A stretch of DNA of 64,000 nucleotides, taken from the NCBI GenBank assembly GCA_036429605.1, contig JAVFKD010000015.1, forward strand, positions 2,689,421-2,753,420, written 5' to 3'. The notes beneath the pieces are model-generated. The model saw only the letters and a program-made list of their open reading frames with translations, was not told the DNA's origin and did no database searches. Both the position numbers and the translations under genes were made by a program. Numbering within the stretch: the stretch's first letter is position 1; each line of letters opens with the position of its first letter. The DNA is from Cladobotryum mycophilum. Lineage: Eukaryota > Ascomycota > Sordariomycetes > Hypocreales > Hypocreaceae. This document shows positions 1 through 12,487 of this stretch, piece after piece.

Positions 1-2294
1 TGTCTCCGAGAGGGCTTGGTTTGAAGCCGTCTGTGCAGACTCGGAAGTTGATCCGGTGCGAGCGTGCAAACTCGACCTCCTATCTGGCGGAGCAGGAGCT
101 ACATTGGCTGCGAACAGAGCTTGTCGTAGGGAAAAGAGATCGTGCATATAAGCAGCATCAGGACCGATGCCTTGTGGCCCAGGTCGCGCGCTGTTCGGTC
201 CGAACATGGCTTGCGGTGCCCATGTTCCCTTGGAACTGCTGATTGGAAAGCCAAAGAGATCAGGAGAGCCGCGGCCGGTATTTCTGGCGGGTTTGGTACT
301 CTCTCGCATCCAAATATCCAGGCTAGACTGTAGAGAACGGGTATCAGATTCATCATCGCTGTCGGCCCGGTCGCCCTCCCAGTCATTACCCCGTCTGTGG
401 GATACCGTCGTCTCGCTCGCTGAACGTGGGCGTTGAATCATGTCACCATGCCGAGTGTAAATGTCGCCGTTCCTATAGTCTCGTACCATACCATGACCAG
501 GCACAGGCAGTGGCCGTTCAAGCAGCGATACGCCAGATTGTTGATGATGGTGGCCTTTGTGGCTATCCGATCCCTCTTGATAACCTCCAGCGCTGTGGTC
601 CCGGCGTTGCGCGAGCGAGTCATTGGAGCTCCTCATGTGGTGGAGAGTGGATGTAGAAATTGTATCGGGCGTAGGGGGAAAGCTTGGTCATGAAGACGTA
701 CACCACCGGGTGCGTCGGTCATCACCTTGTTCCAAGCCTCTCGTTTCTCATCTTTGTTGGACCTGCGAACCGGGGGTATGTGTAGGGGGAGGTTGGGGAC
801 CTCTTCTTCCATCGACCTTGGTTGTGCTAGGTCGCTGAGGTCGTTCCATATACTGCTGGGAGTGCTCGTGGCCAACCATTCCACTCATAGACGAAAATGG
901 ACCCAAGCTGCTGCCTCGCGTGAAGGGATTAGCTGTCGCAGCACGAGCAGGCAGTACTGATGGTTTTTCCTTTGCCATGTTCTGGAAATCCTCTCCAGTG
1001 GACATGGACTGGTTCATATCAACACCGTCAAGACTTAGCGGCTTGTCGATCGGCGGGGGTAGCCATCTTCGTGATCCCTTTTGCCATATACACTCATAAA
1101 GGAGCTCTCGCTCAGAACACTGAGGGTCGGACTGGCCAAGCCATTAGCGGGTCCAGTCTCAGGCTCAGGAGATCCTTCTGCCACTCTTGACAAGCTGAGA
1201 GCACTTCCCCGCACACCGAGGTAAACATTCCGCAAGTTTTCGGTATTTTCCGTCTTTTCTGACAAGAAACTCGGCATGCGGTTGATTCCTTTGACATCTT
1301 CTTGCATATTGTCAGCATCTGGGATAGAAATTTCAGGCACTTGGGTCTCATATTTGGCCTCAAAGTCCTGGGCGCAAAAGAATCCGGCCTGCTCGATTTG
1401 GTGAACCATGTTGCGCTCGGTGACGAGTTGCTCCACCTTGGCTTCCAGCATGACGATCATAGCCACGGCCTCTTCTACAGCTTTGTCGCGCTTGTCCAGC
1501 TCTTCCAACAAGTTATCATTGATTTCTTCCATTTGCCTCTTATCGCTTTCCAGGGTCTCCACTTGCGTCTCCAGAGACGTTTGCTTCTCACGGCGATGAA
1601 AAAGTTCAAGCTTCAAGTCGAAATTTTGCTTGTGAAGCTTGGAAAGCACCTGTAGATCAATGTTAGGCGGATACTTTTCCCCTCTAGATCACGATATTCT
1701 TACATGTTCCATCTCCATCAAGCCCAGGCCATGTTTCTTAGCTGGCTCGGCACCAGCGCTCCCACCAGCGCTCGATCTTGGCCGCGGACTATCGCTGCCC
1801 CCGGTCCTCATTGGAGAGTCCAGGGCTCTTCCCAGATCCATAGAGCCACTCATGTCGGTATTTAGCCTCGCAAGAGAGGTGGAGTGACCCATCCTCTCAC
1901 CCTCTGCTCTGCGCTCCCTCTGAAGTTTTTCTTGCAAGAAGGCCGATACAGCTGTCTGTCGGGTAGACTCCATGCTCCCTTCCCTAGATAATTGGGGCGT
2001 GTGTCGAGGGGTTAGTCGTGGCGAACTGGAAGACTTTGGACACGAGGCATGATGAAAGCGATGTGTGGGGTGTGAGTTGGAGAGCTGGGGTGAGGTTGAG
2101 ACTGATGTTAAGCTGTTTGCGCTCTGCGACGTCATCCGAGTGTTGACGGTGCTCGTAGAAGATCGAGAGGAAGCGCGGGGATACGGAGGTCGAGGGCCCC
2201 GCGGACCTTGATATTGGGGAGCGTCCATATTGTTGGTAATTGAATTCCAGTGTTGGGTTAGATAAGAAGGCTGAGCTGATGATGCCTGCATCAA
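1..2294 (-). CDS. Centrosomin-motif (Cnn_1N) coiled-coil protein, Mto1/ApsB-like; C-terminus off window, apparent frameshifts
   Basis: Exon 1 (1704..2294) is Ser/Pro-rich and contains QTAVSAFLQEKLQRERRAE. A 54-nt intron (1650..1703, GTAAGA..CTACAG) follows, and exon 2 opens with VLSKLHKQNFDLKLELFHRR, a good match to the centrosomin N-terminal motif 1 that recruits gamma-tubulin complexes in Mto1/ApsB-type proteins of fungal microtubule organising centres. A predicted coiled coil rich in E, K and L follows to about position 1300. Beyond position 1060 the frame must change: it stops at 1035, yet coding-like sequence continues in other frames and is open from about 690 to the window edge. Each change is repaired by one extra C in a 5-C tract of the coding strand (plus-strand G runs 1055-1059, 785-789, 772-776, 674-678). 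The start could instead be the later Met of MDAPQYQGPRGPR. The family call is from memory; the exact orthologue is uncertain. Confidence 0.7.
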
Positions 2295-2747
2295 AAAGAC
2301 TAAAGTAAGACAAAAAGAAGGTTGGGTATCAAGTGAATATACAGGCTGGTGAATGTGGTGAGTGCGTGGTGAAAACGCGGGCGTTTGGTGCGTTGCGCGA
2401 ACGGTTAGATACGCTAGATTGAATCGCAGTGAATCATGTCGTTCAATCCGCTTTACTTGCTGGCGATGTCGGTTCGCGTACAGCTCTCAAAAAGGTGCGT
2501 ATGTATACAAATAGAAATATCAAGCTCCAGGCCGATATGTGAGAGCTAGGTGTGAGGGGTATCTAGAGCTTGACGTGATTGAATTCCAGTCGACAACCGT
2601 GAGACGTCAGGATACGAGACAGACGCAATGGGATGCAGGTCACCGTTCAAAGTGGCGATGTCTGTCGTCCCGGAGATTTCAAGGTGTGCGCATTTGTTTC
2701 AACGGGTGGAGTGGAGGCTGAAAGGGTATAGCGATAACGATACAATG

Positions 2748-2766
2748 CAGCAGCAGCAGCAGCAGC
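2748..2766. repeat. (CAG)n microsatellite
   Basis: Six uninterrupted CAG units upstream of the coiled-coil gene, with no supported coding context. Confidence 0.9.
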
Positions 2767-3870
2767 GCCTCTCCAAGAAGAATCGAATGTGGCTCTGTCA
2801 AATAGGGAGTCGCGTGGCGAGACACGGACGAGGCGAGGAATGGAGGAGACTGATCACAAGGCTCGATAGGAGGAATGTTGCTGCAGAGCCCGGGGAGGTT
2901 GACGGATGGCTGCAGGAATGACGACAGGCAGTTCGTAGTCGTCTCCGCAGGCTTGACGACGAGAGACGACGAGGTCAAGAAATGAGAGGAGGAGGATACG
3001 ATAGGGATAGGAGGAGGGGATGGGGATGGGGATGGGATGATGGACTCTTCTCTAGCGTAACGCATGGGATGGGAGAGTAGGATGAATGATAGGTAGGTCG
3101 TATGGAGAGCAAAGTAGTGGCAGGTAGAGTAGCAACAGGCAAAGAAACAAATTTGCAATGGATGGATGGATAGCTCCCTGGACAAAGTGGCTGTTGCTGT
3201 TGCTGTTGCTGTCTGTTGGGTGTGACGGTGGATGGTGGACGGTTTTGCTTCTTCCATCTGTCCAATACCTGCCCAGACCTGAGCTAAGTGCAAATTGGGG
3301 CTTAGGGGGTTCGGCCAGGGGTCCACGGCTGTCTCTTGCAAGTTGGTGTGTCTCTTTTGTCTCTTGGGGTGATGGATGGATGGCCTCTGGCTCTGGCTCT
3401 GGTGCTGGTGCTGGTGCTGTGTGCCTTTCGGGGGTCCATCAGGTAGTCCTGGTCTAGAGGGAGCGGGTGTAGCGGCCCGTGCATCCTTTTAGCCAGTACC
3501 TCAAGGCACCATCCATCACCTCCGAGGTCGTCAGGGACAAAAAGAAATTGCACTGCTGGGGGAGGAGGTCATAAGCGAGAGTGCTTGCATAGTACGATCA
3601 CGAGTTGAATTTTTTGGAGATTTGTTGAAAAGCGGAGAGACTCAACGAAGAAGAAAAGAAGAGAAGAAAAAAGAAATACTACAATTCAACGGGAATTACT
3701 CATGTTCCACTTTCTTAAACATTGAATTGATTTTGTCCATCCATGCTTTATGAGTGACGCAATTAGGGCAGCAGAGTGGAAGTGAGCACTCAGCAGTAAG
3801 TGATCCATATGTATGTAGTAGATGTAGGTACAAAGCATGTGCTCAGGTACAGGTGAGTAGACATTGGCTG

Positions 3871-3946
3871 TGCAGTGCAGTGCAGTGCAGTGAAGTGCAG
3901 CGCGGTAGGTACTAGGTACTGTGCAGTGTGCAGTGTGCAGTGTGCA
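3871..3946. repeat. TGCAG / GTGCAGT tandem repeats
   Basis: Two neighbouring runs, TGCAG units at 3871-3900 and GTGCAGT units at 3921-3946, separated by about 20 nt of unrelated sequence. They look like one expanding simple-repeat locus. Confidence 0.85.
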
Positions 3947-5542
3947 TCTTCATCTTCTTTCGGCAGATGAGGCAACCTGTTTTGATTGACGTGAATAAGA
4001 AACAAAAAAAGCCTGCAGTACCTTTTTGCCCTTTTCCGTCACCCCTTTCCACTTGCATCGTCCGCTTCTGTCGAGCCCACACATGCGACACCCACCCAAA
4101 TCGAAGCCACGGCATGGGTCTTTGGTGCCATCTGCAAGGACGGAGCAACTCACACTCGCTCAGTCCTCTCATTGCTCGACCAGAGAGCGAAAGAAGCAAT
4201 TTTAACTTGACCAGTCCCAACTCTTTTTTTTTTTTTGCTGCAATGCAATGCAAGGCGTTATAGCGCGAGGGACCCTCCTCATCCCCCCGGGCCCAATCAC
4301 TGAACATCCCAATGTCGCGGCGGCCCTGTATGTACTAAACGTGAGTGTTAGTGAAGTGATGATCCCTGTATCCTTGCTGTTTCCCCTGCAGACCACCGCT
4401 GAATGAGGAAACCACCCTGCGGGCTGAGCTTCTGGGCACAATGTGACGGTGGGAAACAATTCGTCCAAAACTTGAATTGGGGTGATACCTCTCATAATAA
4501 TACATAAGCAAGGGAGTGAACCCTCAAGGGGGAAGGGCGGCTACTCTCTCTTCCCACTTCCCACGTTTTTAAACCGGTTGTTGCTTGGAGACGACTTGAC
4601 TTGGCTTTGGTTGCTCATCTTTTATTTATTTATCAAAAGTCTCATCCCTGGTCGAGAGGGACCCTGTGTTGCTGACTCTTGTCGCCATGAGCAACGGCAT
4701 CCGTCTGCATCGCCTCGTTATTCACTCCATCCTTGCATTATCGATGATGCCTGGACCCCATATTTTTGTCTGGGCGGGTGTGGCAAAAGACTTCCAAGCT
4801 GTGCTGAAGCGTGCCGCACCGAAAAATCGCTTTACTGCACTCTAACAAAGAAAAGGCGAAAGATAGAGAGGAATGGGAAGAGAAGAGAAGAGAGAGAAAG
4901 AAAAAACTTGCCGGATGTCGGGCCGCTTCCACAAGTTTGACGCCATTGATTGATTTAGAGTGGTCGACTGGCTTCGCTCATCCATTCCTTTTTCACTATC
5001 CTCTTCTTCCTTTTGGGGACCTGCTAATGCCGCAATGGGCGCTGAAGGGCTGCATGAGAGATATTATAGTGGACGGAGGGGGGCTGATTCTGCGCTGCTA
5101 CTGCGGACTCATCTTTGCCCCAGGGGCCCTTTATCTGCGCACAACGCCACCTGAACGGCGTAAATCGAGCTGTGCAGAAGCTTCCAGCTGCATTACTTCT
5201 GCATTAGCCATTCATCGCTCAGGCATGGATCCAATAACCTCCGTATCCTGTTTGAGCAAAGGTCCAGCAGCGAAACAAGGTCCAGGGTAGATGGAAACCG
5301 ACGATGCAAAGAATGGAGGTTTAAAAGGTAGGTGCACTCTTTTTTTAGGTCCAACGTCCGCCCGCGGGAAAAGAAACAACCTCGTTTCAGCTTTTCGTTT
5401 CCCATTAACTGACCCCAACCATTGAAGAGAATTCAAGTCATCAGGTACAAGTGTGGGAAAATGAAAATGGCTTTGCCGGCCCGTTTGCAACAGATTAATC
5501 AATAGTCCCATCTTCTCAATCTCGTCAAAACTCGCCGCTCAA

Positions 5543-5567
5543 TTTGTTTGTTTGTTTGTTTGTTTGT
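5543..5567. repeat. (TTTG)n microsatellite
   Basis: About six TTTG units in non-coding DNA. Confidence 0.9.
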
Positions 5568-7302
5568 TCGAGAACCGGTCGCAAATTACTCAATCATAAA
5601 CCTCCCTCCGCTTCAACTGTGTCTTGGCTTGTCAATGAGTGCGTCACATCATTTCGATCCTTGAAGCGCGGCATTTCCAGGGAGCGCGATTATGACACCA
5701 TGAAAATATGCGAGATGTCATCGGAAGAAGCAAAATGAGCCGATACGAGTCCTTCCCTGCATCGTCTCCCTGACCATGCTGTTTCGGCAACCCCACGCAC
5801 GACCTGTCATCCATCCATCCCCTCTCATGGTCGGATCCTTGTGCATACTGCCAATCCCAACTAGAGGCGCAGACCAAAGCAGCAGCTTTCTGTAATAATG
5901 CAAGTACAGGTAGATATTCCTGCTCATCTTCATCACCTGCAGTAGAAGGGCATGACCCTAGTACAAGTATCTGGCTCTTGCACGTCCGCAGCTCCGCTAA
6001 TCCTCGAAATCACGACGGACCCTTCAGCTGCTTGTATGGGTTCTTGCTTTTATACTTGTATAATGCACACGCGTTGATCCTTTGCCATAGTGCTTATGAC
6101 ATGCCCAAGGATGTGATGTATCAGTAGCCCTAAAAATATCGCCTTTCCAACCGAGAAGCGATCTCTAATCACAAAGTAGCATGCGTCACTAAGAGAGGCG
6201 ATGTACGTATGTATGCAAAAGCATATAACAACTTTCATCCAAGAAAACCCACCTTACCTACATATGCTCTTATTTGATTCTCTTGATGTAACATATATGA
6301 GATGGCGATTATTCTTATCAAGACGCAGAATATTACACATTGGGGAGACCTTGATGGCATATCCCGGAATATCTGGACATGCGGGGGATAACAATTTACC
6401 GTCCGTGTGTATGATTGAAGTGAGGGGTGATGAAATTCATGAAAAAAGTAATTGCAAATGCAATAGAACTTGAGATTTCTTCATTTACCGAGTGGCGATG
6501 TAATTTTGCTCCCACTTACTGCCACTTACCGGGTAGGTATATGCTATTGTTTACCTGGTCTGGAAATGGGGTCTGAGAGGGGTTGCCATATGCTACCTGG
6601 TAAGACTGAACGACGATTCAAGATCCTTGATAGATTGGGGGCCCAGAAGGATCCAACATAAGAATTGTGATCTTTTATGGAGTATTTATGACGTAAACAT
6701 CCATGGGTGTGATTCTTCATATGAATGCTCTACCCTATTATTAGATGGTTCATGGGGTATAACAAATACTGTGCAATCCACTGATGGCTGAACAGGAATT
6801 GATGTCTCCACGATAGAGGTGATCGCCAATGGAAAAACAATAACCACAGTTATTTACTTATTAAAAGTCTATTGATGAGAAGCCAGTGACTTCTCAAACG
6901 ACTTCGACCCTATGTAGCCCTGGAAGTGAGGTGGTTTCCCGCTTCTCTCTGTAGGCTCCCCCTTACCCCCTAGATTCCATGATGCCCCGGTAGTATTGTT
7001 TCATTTTCTACGCAATACATATGAGCGGAAAATATAAGTAACAATGAGTTAATATAAAATTATATCCTCAATAATACCTGATGCTTCCACAACTCCTTCA
7101 ACTTCTGGGTATTCTAGAAGGTCTAGAGGGTGAGGCATGTGACGGTCTGCATAACCTACGTAAATAATCTGGGAGCTTTTTTTAATTTTATGCTAAATAC
7201 TCCTTCATTATAAATGAATATTGGTATGAATGAATAAAAACTCGTGTGATACTATACAAACAGTGAGTTGCATCGTTACATGGAAAGTAAGAGAGGCATA
7301 CA

Positions 7303-8591
7303 TTGCCGAGACTCATTTTGATGCCCGCTGCGACTTCATTCAAGGGGAAAGGGGATGAATCCATTTTTGCTGATCTAAATAAAGAGAGAGATAAGATCTC
7401 TGATGTAACCTCGTTACTGAAAATCCTCGATAGTGTAGACAGAAAATGCGTCGAACGTGCCTTCAGTACAGAGCTGGAAACACATGCGACGTTGATTGGC
7501 TCGGCCAGCGTGACTGGACCTTTGATGAGCTTAACACTTTGAGATGGGTGAGGTTATATAGGGTTTCAACTCGGCGTGTGGGTTGTAGTCGGTATTTATG
7601 ACTGGACCAGACCTATCCTTTATTGCCTGCAGAGTATGGTTCAGAGAGCAGATACTGAAGACAAGGAGGGATATTGAGAGGAATAGGGGCAATAGACAAG
7701 AAGAATGAGAATGCACCTATAGCAAAGACGAGTACATCAACTGTCAAGCCAGTCTCTGCAAGTTTAGTCTTCGAAATAAACCTCAACCCCCCTGGACGGC
7801 TTGCAAAAGACTCCATCTTGCTCCGCCGGCGACAGTGAGAAATATAGGGGGAGAGCCTCCAGATCACCCATAGCAGTACCTAGCAAACTTTCTTGGTATC
7901 TCCCACGACTGAAAGCAAGACATGAATGCTATCTGGTTTCACGCTCTAGTGGATATACATGACAAGGCACATAGTACAATGAAGTAGTTGGGGGCTCTGG
8001 ACGCCTCCGAAAGGTACTGGATCTGGAGGGAATACGCCCTGCCACGTATGGCGAAAGTCAATGCATTGTCAAAATACAAAGGAATTTTGGAGAAGCTACC
8101 ATCTTCCATGGCTTCTCGCAATAGTGGTATACCAGTCATGCATTTCAGGAGCGTTTAGTCGCTCGTGGTATTGTTGAAATGGACTCTGTAGCCCTGTTCA
8201 AAAGACACGTCCATCTGTATTGGCAACGAGGTCGTCTTGCTACATAAACTGCTGCTAGTCGACATTGGTTGTGTGCACACCACGACTTTGCCACTGACGA
8301 ATTCGTTGAAAAAGACGAATAAGGGGACCAAGCCAGCCCTTCCCATTCCCTCATTGCTATATAGTACGACGACTTGTGTCTTCCTGTAGATATTCTAGAC
8401 TTCTTGGCGCTTTGCAGAAATTGGAAGCTCGTGGCGTGTTGCTAGAAGCTCGAAATATCTGGACGAACCTCTATGTCCTGAAGAGGTGTACCTGGATGAG
8501 AAGCAGATTCCTGGAAATCGAACTAGCTGAGTTCCTCCGTGAGAGTTCCTGGCAGAAGCAGCTGTTAGGTAGACAAGTCGAGGTACTGTGA
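7303..8591 (+). pseudogene. Decayed protein-coding gene of unknown family
   Basis: Three coding-like pieces lie in order on the plus strand but in different frames. The first is an 80-codon piece from 7303. The second, at about 8150-8440, reads through three stops (TAA, TAA, TAG) and includes VALFKRHVHLYWQRGRLAT and CLPVDILDFLALCRNWKLV. The third, ending at 8589, includes LLEARNIWTNLYVLKRCTWM. The stops replace codons that could have been CAA or CAG, so C-to-T change (for example old RIP) is a plausible cause. The mixed hydrophobic/charged composition without repeats is unlike random sequence. I do not recognise the family. The 5' limit is uncertain. Confidence 0.45.
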
Positions 8592-10889
8592 AAGGACACT
8601 ACCTGTGAGATCACCTGAGATATAACTAGTTGTTGCCGCGAGCCTGATTATTTGGGAAAAGAGAGATCTGAGCAACCCCTTCGATCTTACACTTCCTCTC
8701 TCGGACGAGAACCCCCCCCCCCCCCCATTGAAGGATCGAATGTGTCAGGGGGCACTACTGTTCGATGAAGAAAAGCCAGATGAATACTGGGGAGAATCTT
8801 GCCTAGCTCACAGAGAGGGGCTGTTGCATTTTTAACTCTTGATGGCCTAGTCAGCTGTTGTCTTGTTACACGGTCAGGACTGCATGGCTGTTCATGCTTG
8901 GTGATTGTGGCGATGGCCGCGGACGATGAGTAACTTGGCTGTGTTTGCTCGATTGCTTTGTACTTTCTCTCAGTGATGGAAAACAAATGCATCCCATGTG
9001 CTCTATTGTTACAAGTGTTAATGGGTCGTCGCCGACTCACCAGATCAACCCCTTTGCAGTTACCTACGGTGGTTGTTTGTGACCTATCCCACCATTGTGT
9101 TTTACTACCCAATATTATTAGAGGCTCCTGTGGGGATTTAGTTCATTTTGGAAGAAGGAGAAAACGCCGTGATTGTATCTTCATAGCTTGCACAAACGAC
9201 GGGAGGATAGATGTGAAGCCAATTGTTAGGTAGGAGATATTGAGGTCAAACCACCACACATACCCCGGATGTCTATTGATGTAAACCTGAGCAATTTCAG
9301 GATACAAGAAGAGGGAAGGCTCGCGCCGTGCAGAAAAAAGAAGAATAGAGGAATGAGTAGTAGATAAGAGGGCTTACACCAAACAAGACAAGAAAAAGAG
9401 AGGGGAGAAAAAAGAAGAAGAAAAAAAGGCTAACGCTGAACAAGAAAATAGGAGACATGATTAGCACCAAATTAATATCCAACCAATATCTGACCCCTCC
9501 AGACTTTTGACGCCGTTACCCATATGTGTCTATATCTGCACCTTGATCTCTCCCGCCGGATACTTCCATATATTTACCTCATTAGCCAATTTATCTCAAT
9601 GCGACACCGGGCGGGCTCAGCTTCTCGGAAAGGGTCTCTGGCTTTGTCTCATGTCCATAATTCCTGAAGTTCTCCGAATCTATTGTGACTGTCATCCCCT
9701 GGGTTCCAGCCGGCAAGTAGCGGGGAAGGGCAAATTAGATGGGCCCTCCCGCGTCTCTCCTCCAGTCTCTTTCTTCGACCATGTTTCTCTTGGCTTGGAG
9801 ACCCTAGATCTGCCACTTGTAGAAGTGGTCGCACTCGCCCCAGCCCGCACCGACGTGTTCTGGGCGTTGGAACTCAGGTATGTGACCCACGCTAACCGTT
9901 GACCTTGTACTCAGCTGGGCATCCCAGTTTGACAGTTTTAAACTGGGGCTTTGCCGCCAATATCTCTGGTGATACAGATGAGTGTCTTATCCGCATAGAT
10001 ATCGTTACACGGAGGCGGCACGGGAATCGCTGCGAGCGTAGCACACTCTCGCCCTATGACCATATATGCCTGCCCCCTCTTATGCATTTTCCGTCGCCTT
10101 AATTCTAGATATGAACGAAGAACGAGAGGGGTCGGGGTTTTTGGGGTCGTAGAATCATGGCCCGGGGTACTCTGTAAGGCGCAGAGAGTCAAGGCCATGT
10201 TCAGCCGAGGAGTGGGTTGGTATAGGTGGGGTAGAGAGAGAGAGAGAGAAGAAGAAAATGAAGAAGATGTGGCGGCTCACGTTAAAAGAGAAGATGGGAG
10301 AGGTGCTGGTGCCGACGAAATCATGGCATTGGCGTGATCAGGGAGCCGGAGGGTGTTGGTGTTTGCAAAGGAATCTTCATAGCGTTAGTAAGATGCGCAT
10401 ATACATGAAACTTGCAAGATACTTACCTCGGGCATGTTGATTGGCACAATCTTCATCAGCTATCCCTCGAGAACGATTCATTAGTTGACATGTGTCAATT
10501 AAATGTCACATCTGAAGCGCCGAACCCCCTTTCACTTTATGTTCACTTTTCAACGCTTCCGCTTTCTCGCCTCAGTGCTAGGATGCCCCCCTTACGAGAA
10601 TGGCATGTATAACTGTTTATCAAGCTAATATGTACTTGAATAAACCTAGCTTCTGACCGTGGTGTAGGATCTTTAGGCATGGGCTGGAAAGGGGTTGGAT
10701 GAAATCAGGCGGCCCACGCATCGACACCGTGGATCAACGCGGCATGGTATTGTGTATCGCGAGTTGGGCTTTTGAACGTCTACATCCACTCGCATACCAT
10801 AAAATGCTTGGTAGTTTACTCAAGAACTGATATATAAAGACTACGCTTTAATCCCATATCCTCAACGCCAAAATGTACTACCTTGTCAT
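8592..10889. other. Gene-free stretch
   Basis: No convincing gene. It contains a 15-base C run (8712-8726), an A/G-rich tract at about 9330-9440, and an (AG)n/GAA-rich tract at about 10231-10262. A TATA-like AT-rich patch lies near 10830, but no plus-strand gene follows it. Confidence 0.5.
8712..8726. repeat. Homopolymer, 15 C
   Basis: An uninterrupted run of fifteen C. It shows that long C runs survive in this sequence, which matters when judging the short-tract indels seen in several genes. Confidence 0.95.
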
Positions 10890-12487
10890 TTACAATTCCT
10901 CTTTGAAGAACTTTTCTTCACTGCCCTCGTTATCGTTGTTATTTTTACGACCTGCAGTCTTCTCTCCCACCTTCTTTCGCTTTCCCTTGTTATCACCTGC
11001 CTTTTCGGCCTTGCCCCCCGTTGGTACTTCGTCCTCGTGTATCCACCCGCGCAGTTCCCTCAGGTCCTCATCCCCAGGAAGCTCGACAACTTCTAGCTGC
11101 CAACCACTATCGCCAGCTAGTTTCCTCATCTGCTCCCTCATTTCTTCTATAACTTCGGGCTTGAGGTCAAGCTTCTCGAGCTCCTCTTTGGTGAGGGCAT
11201 CTACCTTGCCGCCATCCTCCTTACTGGCGGCGTGAACCAACACTTCAATCAGCCGTTCTTGAGCAGATGCTTGATGGTTGTTCAGATAGTTCCGAGGGGG
11301 TGCCAACTTGACTGGGGGTTGGCCATCTTGGTCTCCGGCAGATATGACCCTTCTTCCGCCAATAACGACACCACCAACTGTGAGCTTGGGTGTTTCAGTT
11401 GGGTCTTGTGTTTCTAGTTGTTCAGCCTGTTTTGTGACAGCCTCTTTTGGTGGTACGCCCTGATCCAGAAGAGGTGGTGCCGGTCTTCCATTCGTAGCAT
11501 CACTAATCAGTTGGCATGTAATGGGATTTGCCTTGGTCTCTCGAGGGGGTAAAAAGGCAACGTCGTCACACAGTCGTGGTGTGTTGATGACCATTACGTA
11601 GGCACAGATGGTAACTTCTTTAATCCAACCAATTCTGTCTTCTTGAGTCCCCGGGGCACAATGGTACTGCACCTCGATGGTCCGATCTCGTCCGGTCAGA
11701 TCACAAATCGTCCCACCTTCTAGCTTCTGTACCAAATATCGCTGGTCGCCCTTGATCTGAAGTTCTGCTGGCACTCGCGCTGCATTAGGATCGGGTCGTG
11801 CATGTGTCTCTGACTTTGCTGGGATCGCGGGGATTCGACCGAGGACGTATTCGGCTGTATGAGGGTCGCGGCGAGGCGGTTGGCCATCAGGGATAGAAGG
11901 AAGAGCATGGAATTGCACAATCTCTCGATTGTTACAGAATCGATAGCTCCACCAGCCCGACATAAAGTACAAGCAAGATTCCTCAAGTTGGTTCAGGAGA
12001 CTCCAGCCGCTAACTGCTGCTCGACTGAGCTCACGTGCCTCCTCTGCCTTGGCCAATTCGGTCGCAGTCTGGTTCTCTGGTCCGGTCGGTTCAATCATTG
12101 GTATGGAGCAAAGATAACGATGAGGCGACATGTTAATGACCTCGTATGTCAGAGCCAAGTCAGCCTTTGCCCCGGCATAACCAGCCCCGTGGTTGTCATC
12201 TTCTGCGGTATCGCCAACAGTTGGCTGGGAGAAATCGGCCGAGTAAGTCGGATGTGGAGGATTCGTATCTAGAAGCGATTTTGCATCTTTCTCTGAAATA
12301 AAGTCGTCTGCAAAGACAACCTCAAACTATTATTCATCAGTGTTTGTCGATGGGATAAAGTTGGGCCGTTGGGTAACGGAGCGGGTACCTGCGGAAAGGC
12401 TAATAGATCCTCGTGGATATTAAAGCTGCGAGAACGGGCTCTGCAAAGTTGCAGATATGCCAACAATATTAATTGTAGACGGCGCAT
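10890..12487 (-). CDS. yos9: Yos9/OS-9 family ER lectin (MRH domain)
   Basis: Two exons, 12389..12487 (33 codons, signal peptide MRRLQLILLAYLQLC) and 10890..12326, joined in phase across a 62-nt intron (GTACCC..ATAATAG); product 511 aa. The MRH lectin domain spans about residues 150-290: the tandem Trp motif SGWWSY lies at about 157-162, and six cysteines occur at about 151, 164, 241, 256, 274 and 286, as expected for three disulfides. In yeast, Yos9 reads trimmed alpha-1,6-mannose on misfolded glycoproteins and hands them to the Hrd1 ubiquitin ligase, so this protein should act in the ER lumen. The acidic, Lys-rich C-terminus ends KEEL, a plausible HDEL-type retrieval signal. A run of six G in the coding strand is in frame here. 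Length and layout match the family well. Confidence 0.92.

Larger units (their letters stand above)
2295..7302. other. Gene-free stretch with microsatellites
   Basis: I see no convincing gene here. Open frames are short, low-complexity and unsupported. The first 1.3 kb upstream of the coiled-coil gene is purine/pyrimidine-biased and probably includes its promoter and 5' leader. From about 6000 onward the sequence becomes AT-rich, with many short T/A runs, as is common in decayed intergenic DNA of filamentous fungi. Confidence 0.5.

Noticed and set aside
2679..3341. 220-codon minus-strand open frame
   Set aside because: It is Ser/Pro/Thr/Leu-simple sequence produced by CAG, GGGAT and similar repeats, with no motif; more likely 5' leader or promoter of the coiled-coil gene.
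4482..4940. 152-codon plus-strand open frame
   Set aside because: No coding character: mixed low-complexity ends, no splice partner, no recognisable motif.
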